A stretch of 64,000 nt of DNA, from positions 1-64,000 of the forward strand of contig MCGO01000043.1 of the NCBI GenBank assembly GCA_002104985.1, given 5' to 3'. Every line of letters starts with the position of its first letter. The stretch's first letter is position 1. This document shows, piece by piece, positions 1 through 16,821 of this stretch. The notes under the pieces were generated by a model, which did not search any database, was not told the origin of the DNA, and saw only the letters and a program-made list of their open reading frames with translations. The translations under genes were made by a program, and so were the position numbers. Origin of the DNA: Rhizoclosmatium globosum (Eukaryota; Chytridiomycota; Chytridiomycetes; Chytridiales; Chytriomycetaceae).

Positions 1-95
1 CGGACTTCCAGAAACGCAACTCGTATAATAACTATGGACAACAACAGCAGCAAGAGCAGCCTATTTCTCCTGCCTCGCCATTCGCTCGCTGGTGA
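1..95 (+). CDS. 3' end of an unidentified protein-coding gene
   Basis: In frame from base 3 an open frame runs to TGA at 93-95. It encodes about 30 residues with a Gln-rich run followed by a Pro/Ser-containing tail ending in FARW. The 5' part lies outside the window, so no family can be named. The call rests only on an open frame of plausible composition followed by a pyrimidine-rich, stop-dense stretch. It could be chance, but an uninterrupted Gln-rich tail is common at the ends of fungal regulatory proteins. Confidence 0.4.
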   Translation, partial: DFQKRNSYNNYGQQQQQEQPISPASPFARW

Positions 96-783
96 TGATA
101 TGAATATACCAAGGCCTCCCTGATTATAGTTAAACTTTCCTCCTGAATTCACCCTCTGTCGACTTTACCACACTCACATTCTCTTCTCTCCACTCTCTTC
201 GTTTTGCAAAGTACCTCTTTCTTGCCAATCACTTCTTTCCTTTTGTGTTATCTCCTCAAGTTTTTTTTCCACCCCACCCATCTATATCTCTAGTATCCAG
301 TCTCTTATTGTTCTTCATGTTGTTGTTTTTTGGTGGTGCCTGGTTGTTTGTTGGGTATGAGGGGATTGGAAACGCCACCTTTTGACTACTGTTTTTTGAC
401 TCCTTCTCACCTCATATTCACACTCGAATACTCATTTAGTGAGCTTTCGGAGTTGTGTTTTTTGTTGGGTCCTTACCAATGGTGTTTCCTTCCCTAATCC
501 CAACCTCGTTTTTTTCCTTCCACATATACTTAGACTTGCCCTTGTTGTTATATCCCTCTACCTCTTCCCCTTGTTATTTCTTTTTTAAAGTATCCTGGCT
601 TATGCTGGTTGTATATTTCTCTACCTACCTACCAATCTTCCGTTTCCAAACGAAGCGAGAATGATGTCCCCCTCCCCCTCCTCTCTATTTGAGTTTGTTA
701 GACAATCAAAAGCGCGCATTGTATTCGCAGCTAAAGAATAAAATCCTCTTCCAGTTTAACTTTTCTTTAGTTTGTTGCCAAAA
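96..783. other. Intergenic / promoter and leader region
   Basis: This 688-bp stretch is strongly pyrimidine-rich on the + strand (many CTT, CCT and TTT runs) and leads into the helicase gene at 784. I see no conserved coding frame, tRNA or repeat. It probably holds the 3' UTR of the upstream gene and the promoter and leader of the next one. A short T-rich open frame at 455-664 has no recognisable features. Confidence 0.5.
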
Positions 784-4590
<3,807 letters not shown>

Positions 4591-4697
4591 GTGCTTGAAT
4601 GCAAATAAACTCAAATGGCGTATGATTAAATTGATAGGAAACCTACAGTAGACTCTAAAGATGCGCATGCACTTTATTTAGCGGCTTCATTCCGCCT

Positions 4698-5272
4698 TCA
4701 TGCTTCACGAATCGCGTTCTCAAAGTCACCACTCATTGGATGTCCTGCCCAGACCATGACACCCTTCCCATTAATCACAATCGCGTGTGGAATTCCCATT
4801 CCTCCTGAATCCTTGGCAACCATACGTGAGTCTCCCAATAAATCAATAGCGACAGTGTAATCCATCTGTGCTCCCATGTTCTCCACAAACGCTCGTACTT
4901 TTGCCTCATCTGATTCCTGCGTGACTCCAACAAATGTAACATCAGATCCAAATTTGTGAGCGATTTCTGTGAGATGAGGGATGGACTTGACGCAGGGAGG
5001 ACACCAGGTTGCCTATGCAAACATGTGAACAACAACCAACCTCTCTAACTTCACAAACGCCCTTACCCATAACTCGAGAACCGTCACTTTGCCTTCCTTC
5101 GTGTTTGGCACATCACAAGCCTCGCCCTTGATGAACTTGAGGCCCTTGAGCGGAGCCACTGTTGATCCGAGTTTGGGTGGGTTGAAGAACTTATGAGTTT
5201 GGGAAGGAAGACGTTCATGAAGAAGAGAATTGCAAAGAGAAGTCCGACTTGTTTGAGAAGCCACAGGAACAT
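4698..5272 (-). CDS. Thioredoxin-fold (TlpA/AhpC-TSA-like) protein, probably membrane anchored
   Basis: The conserved part reads VLELWATWCPPCVKS after removal of an intron at 5013-5066. It carries the WCPPC redox motif and a cis-Pro loop (GIPHAIVI) before a C-terminal helix. This fits a thiol-disulfide oxidoreductase of about 110 residues plus an N-terminal extension. A strongly hydrophobic segment (MFLWLLKQVGLLFAILFF) starts at ATG 5272 but lies in another frame from the catalytic part; one missing base near 5185-5200 would join them and give a single-pass anchor. An ATG at 5359 in the hydrophobic frame is an alternative start. The gene is divergent from the methyltransferase starting at 5408. 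The partner or substrate is unknown. Confidence 0.7.
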
Positions 5273-5407
5273 TTGGTCTTGGACGGTTTGTTTTTGGTTT
5301 GTTTTGAATCTTTTGATGACAGCAAACGAAGTAGTGCCATGGTATGATAGCAAGTGCATCGAGCTTTCTCTGTATCTTAATAGACTGTAGGCGGTTCAAG
5401 AACGTGC

Positions 5408-6323
5408 ATGCTTCAGCAGAGCATCATAAGACGGACCTACTTCTTCAATGACCACAAAGGTTAACATGAACGCAGAATGAAAGGAAAGCTGACCCTCCAT
5501 CACAGTCCTAATCAAGGCTCCTGATTTGAAAGACGTTGACATTAATCTCGATCAGAACACTGGACGGCGGTTTGGGTGAGTGAGCATCGTTCCCACAACC
5601 CTTTAACTCAACAACCATCGCAAAGGATGCATCCTATCTCCTGGCGAAATATATCCAAGGTTTGGCACCAGAGACAAAGATACTGAGAAAGGTGAAACAG
5701 CCGCATCCTTTTGAAAACAAGACTGTTCTAGAGTTGGGGTCTGGAACCTCTGGCCTCTTACCGTTGGTAGCCTATGCTTTCGGAGCTAAATGCGTAATTG
5801 GAACGGATATTGACATGGAAGTGTTGAAACGATTGGATGAAGGCGTTCAATTGAATCTTGAGGAATGGAAGCAATCCAGCAAGTGGAGGGAAGGGCAAGA
5901 TTTGGATTCTATGTGGGCTGTCAAAGAATTGACATGGTATAATACACTTAGATTGGGGATGACTGAATTGAAACTAATAGTTTTGGTTGCAGGGGGAACA
6001 TTGATGCTCAAGATCGCGTTTCAAACAGGCTAAAAGGCATGACAACAAGCGAAACAAGCAAGTTTGACATTATTGTTGCTTCGGAAATCTTGTATCTTGC
6101 ACATGAGCACAAAAACTTGGCTAAAACCATCAAGGCTTTCTGTCATCCAGACACTATCATTTATATGGTCTATAAACGACGTGGATTGGGAGAAGAGGGA
6201 TTTTATCGAATGGCATCGTGGGCGGGACTGGAATGTCGTGATATTCCGCGTGACTCACTTGATGCTGAGTTTATCGACGATTTAGACCACATTGTGATGG
6301 AACTGAAACCAATAAGGAAGTGA
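5408..6323 (+). CDS. METTL21/Methyltransf_16-like protein lysine methyltransferase
   Basis: AdoMet-dependent methyltransferase of the seven-beta-strand protein-lysine family, whose members modify translation factors and chaperones. Inferred exons: 5408-5459, 5506-5575, 5626-5936 and 5993-6323. The N-terminus (MLQQSIIRRTYFF) leads to INLDQNTG, then VWDASYLLAKY, motif I VLELGSGTSGLLP, an acidic GTDID loop, and the post-I motif DIIVASEILYL. The family hallmark (G..VWD) is joined only if one base is missing at about 5565 (GGACGG). The C-terminal half is one clean exon ending at TGA 6321-6323. The exact substrate cannot be told from sequence. Confidence 0.85.
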
Positions 6324-6408
6324 ATAAAGTAAGTTTATTGTTCAAATCATATTTAATCTTCGCATAGAATTGGAATGGTTTGAACTGATCCATTCGTGAA
6401 CACCACTT

Positions 6409-9400
6409 TCAAGTGTCCTTTTGCATATTCTTCATTCTGTCTTCCGGACTCGGACTCATTGAATAAGAAAATGGCGGATTTTGCGGCATTGTCTGATGAA
6501 CTCGCGTCCAAAAGTCGTCAGTCGGTCTAGAAGCCCGTGACTGAATGTAAGATGGGTTGGTGGATACATTATCCTCAACTGTCGTTGTCTTGAGAATTTC
6601 TCTATCCAGACACTCAATATCGATGCGAACAGTTTCCCCTGGATTCAGTTCATACACAGTGCCAGCTGGAATATCATCCACTTCATCGCCCAAAGCAGGT
6701 GTCTTTGATTTCTTTGAAGAAGAGTTTCTCAAAGATATCACAGATTCTTTGGAAGGACTTGCTGCCGAAAGTGCAGCAGTTGTAGGTGCGGTGAATGGGA
6801 GCTTATGTTCTGTATCCTTCGAGACTCTTGATGTTCGTGAAGTCCGACGCGATTGCGATTGTGATTGCGATGCACGTCCAAGACCCTCTGCTGGAGTTTT
6901 AATGCTCGTCACAGCACGATTTGTATTTGAAGAAACAGGCTTTTGAGCTCTCGGAGTGGGAGTTTGTGGCTTCTCGACCTTTGCCACTTTAAATGCTTCA
7001 CAAGGCGACACGTTAATACTAAAAGAGCAAGTGTTTCTGTGGTATTCTTGAGAGTTATGCTAGTTGATGGTATTTCATCGAACTGTGAAAATTGAGTATT
7101 ACTTGAAGAGATTTCTTCTGATGGAATTCTTCGTGGACTATTTGGAAGTATTTGTCGTTCAAGGCAGGATTTCTAGTGTCAGATATTATAAAGACACTGG
7201 CAGAGTTTTTGTGTTGAGCCAAGATTGCATTCTTAGTTTTCTCCGAGACATCCTTCTCATATTGTATCCTTTGTACTTCCAACTCTTGTAGTTTTTGCTT
7301 TCTCTGTCTGTCAAGTTCCAAGATTTCTTCATCTCGCACTTTTTTGAACCAAACAGCAGACTCTTTTTGTTCAACGCCATCTTCCTTCGCGATCACATCA
7401 TCAAACACCAACTTTGGTTCAATTGCTTTGCCTTGAACCAATAATCGCACCTTTCGTATTCGCGGCAAAGTCAATCCCTCTGGAAAGTGCTCGTTTTCTG
7501 CCTCTAGCTTCTTCAATGGAGCGAGCAAATTACGTTCGAAGCTGCTATTGTCATAGAAACTGTCGTCGTCTGATGCACCCATCGGCGAGAATGAGATGGA
7601 TCCATCTGGTTGCACATATCCAACATCTGCCACTAATAAGGCTTTATAAAATCCAGTGTCTTTTGCGCAGAATGATATACGCGCAGGTAGAGTCTTAAAT
7701 GCAGGAATAAACATGGGACTAGGTTGAACAACAACTGCCGAAGTCATGGGATCATTATTTACAAGCTCGTCAAGCAGCAATTGATCTACTTCTGAAGTAC
7801 TTGGTGTCGTTCCAGCATTCTTTTGAGCCACTACGGACGTTAATGATTGTCTCTTGACAAATACATTCCATCGAAGACAAATAGTGCGAGGCGATTGATT
7901 CTCAACTTGGAATTCCTTCTTGTTGATTGTTGCTGGCTCTGCATTAACATTTGACATCGCCGTTCCATCAATTTCTGAAGTACCATGTCCATGGCTCATG
8001 AAACGTGCAAACACTGACTTTCGACCGTTATTGTAAAATTCTGATCCAAACGGTGGCAATGGCATTCGAATTCCGTGTTGCGCAATTTGTGTTCCAAAGT
8101 TGATACGCTCGATTTTGCTGTGGCTCTTCGACAACACAAGTTGTGCCCCTGAGAACTTAACAGGAATGCCATCAACACCGAGAGTTATCGGAATAGTTTC
8201 GCGAAGCCACGGTCCCACTTCGCACACCAATTTGTCGTTGTAAAGACCTACTAAGTTATTGTAGCTGGTTATAGTGATTTTTACTCGACCAAATGGAGGA
8301 AGTGTGCCAAAACTTGGGCTTGGATGGAAAGCAGCGCCGCGTCCTTCTTGTAAAACTTGATTCATTCTCTGAATAGTCTTTCGGACTTCCGTCACATTAT
8401 CCAACCATTTTTTACCAGTTTCTGATGAAAACCCAAGCTTCGGTTTCTCCGTTGGTTTCAGAATATAATTCCCCGCATCTAGCCCTATCAAAAAGTATTG
8501 TGAATTTGCGAACTATAAAGTCTCAGACTTACGCTTTTTCACACTGGTTTTCTCATTTTCCAGCTCGAGTTTGTCAACACCAACAGCAGTAAAAGTTTCA
8601 ACCCAAAGACGATACGATGAAGCAATGGCTGATAGGTTTTCAATTACAAATGAGCGTGTCCTGCTCTCGAAAATTGGACACTCATTTCCAAAATTCAATA
8701 TTTTTTCGTCATCTTTTGGAAACTTCAAGTTGATGGAAAGGCCAAGGACATCAGTTTTGATTTTCGCCTTCATAATTCCTCCGTTTTCTATCATTCCTTC
8801 AACAGCGCAGTGAAATTCAGAGAACTGATCCAATCCAATCTCACTGTAAGTTAGAGTAATATTGACGTCAATTTTTTCACCAGGACCCAAATCAGCACTG
8901 GATGGTTCAAAGTGGACTTTGACTTCTGTTTCATCTTGAGGTTGTTTCCAAACAAACTTAGTTTGCAGCATCCTCTTATTCTCTATCGTAACTTTCCACA
9001 TAAACGGCTCATTAACGTAACACGCAACAGCATTTTCAGAGTGTTGGATAATAGCATATGGAGTCTGTACTTCCGCACACATATCCAACCCAGTAACAAG
9101 AATCGCCTTCGAAGACTCGCTAGACTGCGCAATCGCGCAACTCAATCTGCCTCGGAAACTTTGATACCAAATCGGAATGAAGGTGAAATGAATGTCAATT
9201 TTTTCGCCAGGGTCTAACATTCCTTCTGAGGATGAAATGTTGAGATGCCAAGGGTCGGCAAGAATACCCTTTCCTTGCGGCATTTTCTCGTTCGCGCCTT
9301 CAGGTTGTGTTGAATGTGCGACAAGTTTGTAGTATAATGGTAACGTAGACTTGTTGATGAGAGGGACAGTTGCGTTTGCAGATGTTCCAAGTGCTAAAAG

Positions 9401-12400
9401 GCCAAAGTCGACAATTGGAACGGAGAAATCCAAGTCACCTGGTTTCAAGTCAACAGTACCGCGGATTGGAACTTTGATAAGTGGCCCCGTCTGTCCAGCC
9501 GTCTTACAAATCAAGCTTCCATCAATTGTTCCTTCGGCTTTGTTGTTAATAAGTGCAACACGACATAACTCGACTTACCTGGAAAAACTCCAATGATCGA
9601 GACCAAAAACTTAAGATCTTCGTTGGGGTCAACTTTGGACGCTTCTGGAACTGAGATTGCAATGTTGGCTACTTCAGGATCAATTCCTTCGATACTCCAC
9701 TCATAAGACACAGGGGCAATGCTATTATTGACGATTCGAATTTCAGTGTTTTTGGAATGACCCGCATGAATAGGCGATGGAACCAAAATGAGCTCTGGCT
9801 TCACTTGGACATTGTACTCTAGCCCAGTTCCTGTACAAAATATCTCCAATACGCACTCTTGTTCGAAAACTCGTCCGGATTTTGACTATGGGGACAAGTG
9901 TTCCGTCTTCATTAACTTGAACGTGATCACCTTCCTCCAACAGCAATAACCTTCCAATGATGTCATACTTCTTTGCCGCGTTGGAGTGAATGAAACCTGG
10001 AAAGTGATTTCTCCGTTTGGCGTGAAAGCTCCACTGGCTGGGGTGAACTTCAGTGAATCACTAACAGTGCCATTGCCAGATATTGTCGAAACAGTGTAGT
10101 TTCTCTTTGCTTCAGAATGGAATCCAGGGTTATCAACGGGTACCCAAATAAACGGAAGCTTCAAGCGGCTTTGGTTCTTCAACGTTAATTGCAATGACGT
10201 TGTTGCTTGTAAGTTTTGATTCCCAAATTGGAATTTCACTCCTTCAACGTCCCAAGCTTGTTCATCCAACGCCTGCATGTGGACTGGGTTACAGGCAGTG
10301 ATTGAGACCGAGGGCTTTTGTACGTTGGCTCGAACAGGAAGTTCTAGTACTTGACAGTTGTCACAAGCAATGCGTAGGATGGTTTCGACTTTTTTGGTGG
10401 ATGTGTCGTCTTGTTCCATTGGTTCAGGGAAGAACTTCACTGTGATTTCTTCATACTCTCCAGTCAGAAGCGAGAAATAAGAGGGAAATATTTCAAATGC
10501 ATCTTGGCTGAATGTTCTGGCGCGGGATGACTCGTTCGTTTTATCTAGTAATTGTTTTTAAGAGTCACTATTGAAACGACAATTATCGCTTTACCTGCAA
10601 TAGCAGCTTGATACTCAGCCTCTGTGTTATATGAACCAATATCCGCGAATATCTGAGCAACGTCTGTTTCATCATTCGCCCCCAAAATCATAAACCGTCC
10701 AGATCCTCCAACATTCTTAAATTTCCATTTTCGAATCGCCACAAATCCATCCCTGCAAGGACCACAGTGGAGAACATCAGGCATTGTTAATTCAGGTGCA
10801 GCCCGAGTCCCTGAGAGCTGGACAGAAAATGGCTCAAATGATATTCCCGGCAAGTTTGTTCCCAGCTCAGTGTAAACGACCAGAACTTGTTGAAAGTTTG
10901 CAAGCGTATTTGGAGTAAAATCGACTCGATATTGACATCCCATACCCGGAGCGACAAGACCATCGCCATCCGATGGTGTGGAAATCATTGTGACACTAAA
11001 GAACGGAGAGTATTCAAAAGGCGGTGGAATACTCAGTCGAAACCGTGCTGAATAAGGACTTCGGTTTTTGATAATCAAAGTCTTGGAGTAAGTTTGATTC
11101 GGCTGATAATCCGCGAAATGGATCGAAGATGGAAGTGCAACGATTCCGCCACCAATGGAACGAAGTGCTTTTGAAGCGAGCTCTTCAGGCGATAGTTTAT
11201 GCTCACCACCTTCAATTTGTATCACATCATCCCTCAAAATTCCAATACACTCATTGGGGACCTGATAAGGAAACCGCGGGTTTCTCAAATAATTCACACG
11301 CGATCGCATCTTCTTGAGTAACTCCATATCTCGTTCGTGGAATGGATGCATGGAATTCTTTGGTTTCTGTATCACGACTTTCTTGGGTTCCAAGGCACCA
11401 ACGGGCGTAGACCCAAGAGAATGAGCAAGTTGTTCTGCAGCTTCTACTTCCAGTATTCCCGGAACTTCAAAGTTATCAGAAATGTTCTTTTTCATGAGCC
11501 AGATATCTTGTAATCCGTTGTCTGTTCGTGTGATCATGACGTTACGGACTTGATTGAAGATTCCGGATGTAGGTGCACCCATTTGTAGTAACTCTATATT
11601 TATGGGTTGGAGTCACGGATGTGCAAATTATTGAAATTACCTAAATCCGAAATGGGGACTGGCGCTCAGGAGCTCCCAACACTGGAATCTTCAACCCTTT
11701 CTCATGCGAATAGTCCGAAAACACAGTCGACACCATCATGCTCTTCGACTTTCCATACATTCGATGCGTATTCACCCACTCCATATCCCTCGCAGCTATC
11801 GCAACGCGTTTTTCAAGCTCTTCAATTTTTTGGAGATGCTGTGTACGTTCTTTGATGACTTTTGCGACCCAGTCGGATTTGTTGATGGAGATTCGCGAAA
11901 CTTTTCAAGTGTTTCGTCGTCTGGAGCGAGTCGGTATATCGTTTCACTGATGTACATTGGAGTGACTTTAAAGTTCACGTCGTATAGAGCTTCAGGCCAT
12001 CGTTCAGGTTCTGGTTTAGGAGGCGGGGGTGGCGGAGGTGTGTTTGGAACGACAAGCGTCAATGTACCATCAAGAACTGGAGGTGCAGAAACGGCAGCTG
12101 CAGCAGCTTTCGCCGCCAAGAGGTTGCAATTCTCTTCTCCAATGACGATTCCAGTCCTCGGGTCTTTGCCAATCGCCAATTTGATCATGGAAGGTTTTTG
12201 GTCAGGTTTCCTTTGGATCCTGCTTTCCCACTCTTTGTCGGTGACGCTTTCAAGCTCTTGGATGCGCTTTTGGGTGGAGGTGGGGCCTTCTTCCCGCTTG
12301 CTGTGTTTCTTCCAGTTCCAGTTCCAGGTTTTCCAGTCACACCTGTGACGTCTTGCGGAGAAACCGGCGGTTTCGGTGGTTTATAAGATTTCAAGTCCTT

Positions 12401-12898
12401 GTTCGCACAGACAAGTGACTCTAATGCTTTCGCTTGAACTTCGCCCCACGTTTTCAAGTCCAATTTCGCGCTTTTGAGTTCTGTTTCCAAAGCCGATAGC
12501 TCCGTTGCAAATACAAACGAGGCGCCACGAGGCAATTTTCCTTGTGGCTGTATTTCCGGAGCAGTTTTGAGCCATTCTGGTTTTTTGATGACATCAGGAG
12601 AAGGTAGTGGGGAATCTTGTGGAGACTGGTGGTTTAAGATGGCTATATCCTTTCGTTTGATTTCGTTCAAGTCAATGTTTGATTTATGCAGTTTAGTGAG
12701 TTGAGCGTTGATCAGGGTTTGGCGCTTTGATTTTCGGAGAGGGTGTTGTGGTTGGAGAGAGATAACGGGCATAGAGCCGGTGTGCGTAATTTTTGCATGG
12801 TGTTGGAGGCTTTGATCTTGCGACACAGAGTCTGGTTCATTGATGAGAGGTGTTTGGAGGGTTGGAAGGGGTGGGAGTCCTTTTAGGTTAGATGCCAT
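6409..12898 (-). CDS. DLEC1: DLEC1/CFAP81-like ciliary protein with MSP/ASH-type beta domains
   Basis: Long multi-exon gene starting at ATG 12898 (MASNLKG) and ending at TGA 6411-6409. The Lys/Ser/Pro-rich N-terminus leads to a coiled-coil-like stretch (QKIEELEKRV), the RVNYLRNPRFPY motif, then a chain of immunoglobulin-like MSP/ASH repeats. Their order (SSIHFADY, VAPGMGCQYRVDF, LHCGPCRDGFV, ACDNCQVLEL, LDPGEKIDIHF) matches what I know of DLEC1/CFAP81, an axonemal protein. Inferred introns: 8485-8532, 9538-9578, 10545-10594 and one near 11590-11640. The frame breaks by one base near 12195-12199, 11888, 9972-9974, 9845 and 7035, mostly at homopolymers. Its presence points to a flagellated cell stage. 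Exons around 7100-7190 are uncertain. Confidence 0.85.
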
Positions 12899-12999
12899 TC
12901 TGGACGTGATTGTCCTTCTGAATTTTGTCAAAAGAACTAAAAAACGAACTGGGAGAGAAAGTAATACTCGCTCTTAATCTCGTCGAAATAATCCTCAAA

Positions 13000-14669
13000 A
13001 TGTCCGATTCCACAGTGTTATCCTCAACTGAGACCAACAGCGAAAGTCCACCATCGAAACGTCTCAAACCAAACACACCGCCACCACCTCCTCCATCATG
13101 TCTCTGCATCTCCTGCAAATCCAATCCAGGCCTCGAAGACTGCCGCTTCCTCCCTCCAAACACCAACAACCCACCTCAGTCTCCACCCGAACCCAGCTCC
13201 AGACCTAACCGCCCTCCAACAACCTCTGACCCATCCCTCCTCTCCAACCTCAAATCAACCCTCCAAACTATCCTCAGCCAACAAATCCGCATCCTCCCGC
13301 ACCCACTAAACACCCGTCAACGTCCCTCTCCTGGCCACTACATCCAATGCGACGCGTGTGAAGCGTTTCTGTTTCTGGGACATGTGCGGTGCATGACTTG
13401 TGGGCTTGAGATCTGTTGCGACTGTTTTGGGGAGTGGATTCACAGGGATGGGAGCAACGTTGGTGGCGGAGGGTTGGATGTACGGAGGAAGAAGGTGGAT
13501 GATTGTGTAGCTAAAGTGGGAGTCATTTGAAAGAGGATTTTAGTGGGTGGATGTTTTTGGTGGATGGGTTGGGATGTGAGGACAGTACGAGTGTTTGTGA
13601 GGGGGAAGAGGATAAGAAGAGGGAGATTGTGTGCACGCGTCAAGTTGAGAGGTTTGAGGCGGGAGTTGTGACGGAAGAAGAGTTGATGGAGGCTTGGAGA
13701 CGGAGGGGTGTGGTTGTGGTTCAAGGAATCAAGTTTACAAACAAATGGGATCCATGGAGTATACGAGATGCGGCAACGGTGAACGACACGATTAAAACGC
13801 GAACAGCAAACAAGTTTGAAATTGTGGATATGTTGTTTTCAAAGTTTGTGAAAGAGGTTGGTACGGGAAAGGATTGCAAGGGATTTGTGAGTTGTTTCTT
13901 TGGAATGTTTATTATAAACTCAATTTTTCAAGTAGGATTATCCTGTCATTAAGAAACTGGAGGATGTGATTCCGATTCATTGGAATGAGTTCAGAACCAC
14001 AATACCATTCAAGCAAGTGTTGATGAAAGACGAACCTTTGAATCTTTTCTCGTTCCTTTCTGAACAAGAGTACATGCAGCTGCACGGGGCTACGTTGTTT
14101 ATAGGACCCGCAAGCCGAGGGACCGGGCAACAACGATGTTGCACAAAGACAGCGCATCAGCGTACAATACTTTATTATACGTTCAAGATGACACGAGACC
14201 TGGTGCGCTCTGGCACATTTTCAACCAAGATGATACACGTATGATAGCAAAAGTCTTCAACCAGCCTGAAATTAACTCTAATCCACTCATGGACTTTACA
14301 CTGTACTTGAATGCCAAAGATCTTGAAGTCCTTGAAAGAGAGCATGGCGTGAAACCAATTGTGATTGAGCAGCGGGTTGGAGAAATGATACTCATTCCTG
14401 CTGGATGTGCACATCAAGTGAGGAACTTGCAACTATGTGTGAAGGTGAGAACGTTTTTTATTTTAATGTACGTTTATTAAAGATGGTTCATGCAGATATC
14501 GCAGGACGTGATTAGTATAGACTGTTTGAAGGAGGCAATGGCAATTGAGAAAGAGTTCCGTGTCCTACCCGAAGGCCATAATCGACGAACAAGCTCGATC
14601 GCAGCAGTAGGATTAGTGATATCAGCGTACGAGCGACTGAAGGAGTTGTCAATAAATCCAGTTTCTTGA
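13000..14669 (+). CDS. JmjC-domain protein, KDM3-type histone demethylase family
   Basis: Divergent from DLEC1 by about 100 bp. The N-terminal region carries Pro-rich low complexity and a Cys-rich zinc-binding segment (CDACEAFLFLGHVRCMTCGLEICCDCF). The JmjC core follows: LNLFSFLSEQEYMQL, an Fe(II)-binding H-x-D (MLHKDSASAYN), LLYVQDDTRPGALWHIF, and the distal His in IPAGCAHQVRNL. Introns at 13887-13935 and 14445-14495 restore the frame. One base appears missing at about 13513 and another in the GGG at 14125-14127, just before the H-x-D motif. The family removes methyl groups from H3K9 using 2-oxoglutarate and O2. The metal ligands are present, so activity is plausible; substrate specificity is inferred. 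Confidence 0.85.
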
Positions 14670-14706
14670 TTTCAAACTTCCCTACAGTTGACACAAGCAA
14701 CAAAAG

Positions 14707-16002
<1,296 letters not shown>

Positions 16003-16115
16003 TAAAGAGATCTTTCATTGAAGATTCCACCAATAATTGATGAGTGTCGTCAATTAAGAAAGAAAGTATTCAATCAGGTATTAAATTATATGTTGTACTA
16101 ATTTCCACGTTTTTA

Positions 16116-16239
16116 GCCTCTATTAGCTCAGTTGGTTAGAGCGTGGTGCTAATAACGCAAACGTCCATTTCCTCGTTCCGAGCAAATGTCCGCGAGCTTT
16201 ATTGTGCAAAGGTCGGTGGATCAATCCCGCCAATGGGCA
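16116..16239 (+). tRNA. Putative tRNA-Ile (AAU) with an intron, or a degenerate copy
   Basis: TAGCTCAGTTGGTTAGAGC (D arm, A box) is followed by CTAATAA (anticodon loop, AAU). About 48 extra bases follow, then AGGTC (variable loop), a T arm GGTGG-ATCAATC-CCGCC and AATGGGCA. The T stem pairs well. The acceptor stem is poor: the 5' strand GCCTCTAT does not fully pair with AATGGGC, and the anticodon stem has a mismatch. It may be an intron-bearing gene with a sequence error or a decayed copy. Confidence 0.5.
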
Positions 16240-16595
16240 CGTGACCAGAGTTTTAGTTGTTCGTAGAATGAAAGGAAGGAAGAAGGGAAAGAAAGTAAGG
16301 CATCGCACTGGACTCAAGGCCAACTGTGTTCCGTCGTAACGTGCTTGTACGGAGCGTATTCCCCATCTGCAGTTACTTTCTTGTTTCGCACACGTGTGTT
16401 GGGTGAATTTAAAATGTCTGGTTGCGATGTGAAGCAAAAGTTGTCATCCTCAGCGGAACAAAAACGTTGCACTGCGAAGCATCGAAAATACTCTACGCAT
16501 AGCGTTTCCAATTCTTAAATGCCCTATGTGATTGGAAACGTTGACCCCATTACCCTCACAATCATTGCAATAACTATGTTTAGGCAAGCAATAAA
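16240..16595. other. Intergenic stretch with no recognised feature
   Basis: Between the tRNA-Ile-like locus and a tRNA-Ala. Open frames on both strands are short and of unremarkable composition. I see no conserved motif. Confidence 0.5.
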
Positions 16596-16667
16596 TGGAG
16601 TCACAGGGGATTGAACCCTGGGCCTCATGCATGCGAAGCAGGCGCTCTACCACTGAGCTATAACCCC
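16596..16667 (-). tRNA. tRNA-Ala (CGC)
   Basis: 72 nt. The acceptor stem GGGGTTA/TGACTCC includes the alanine identity pair G3:U70. The anticodon loop is TTCGCAT (CGC) and the T loop is the normal TTCAATC. The anticodon stem CCTGC/GCATG has one C:T mismatch, shared with the copies at 50563 and 63155. Confidence 0.93.
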
Positions 16668-16821
16668 ATACACGCGGATTTGAATAATACATTTAACAAT
16701 AGTTGAAAAAATACAATATTCTGAAAGTCACTGTTTTTAAGAGACTTAGAAAGGTGAGAACCATGAGTGTATGTTTTACCGGTGCATGTATTTTCGAACT
16801 CAACAAACAATTCAAGAGATA

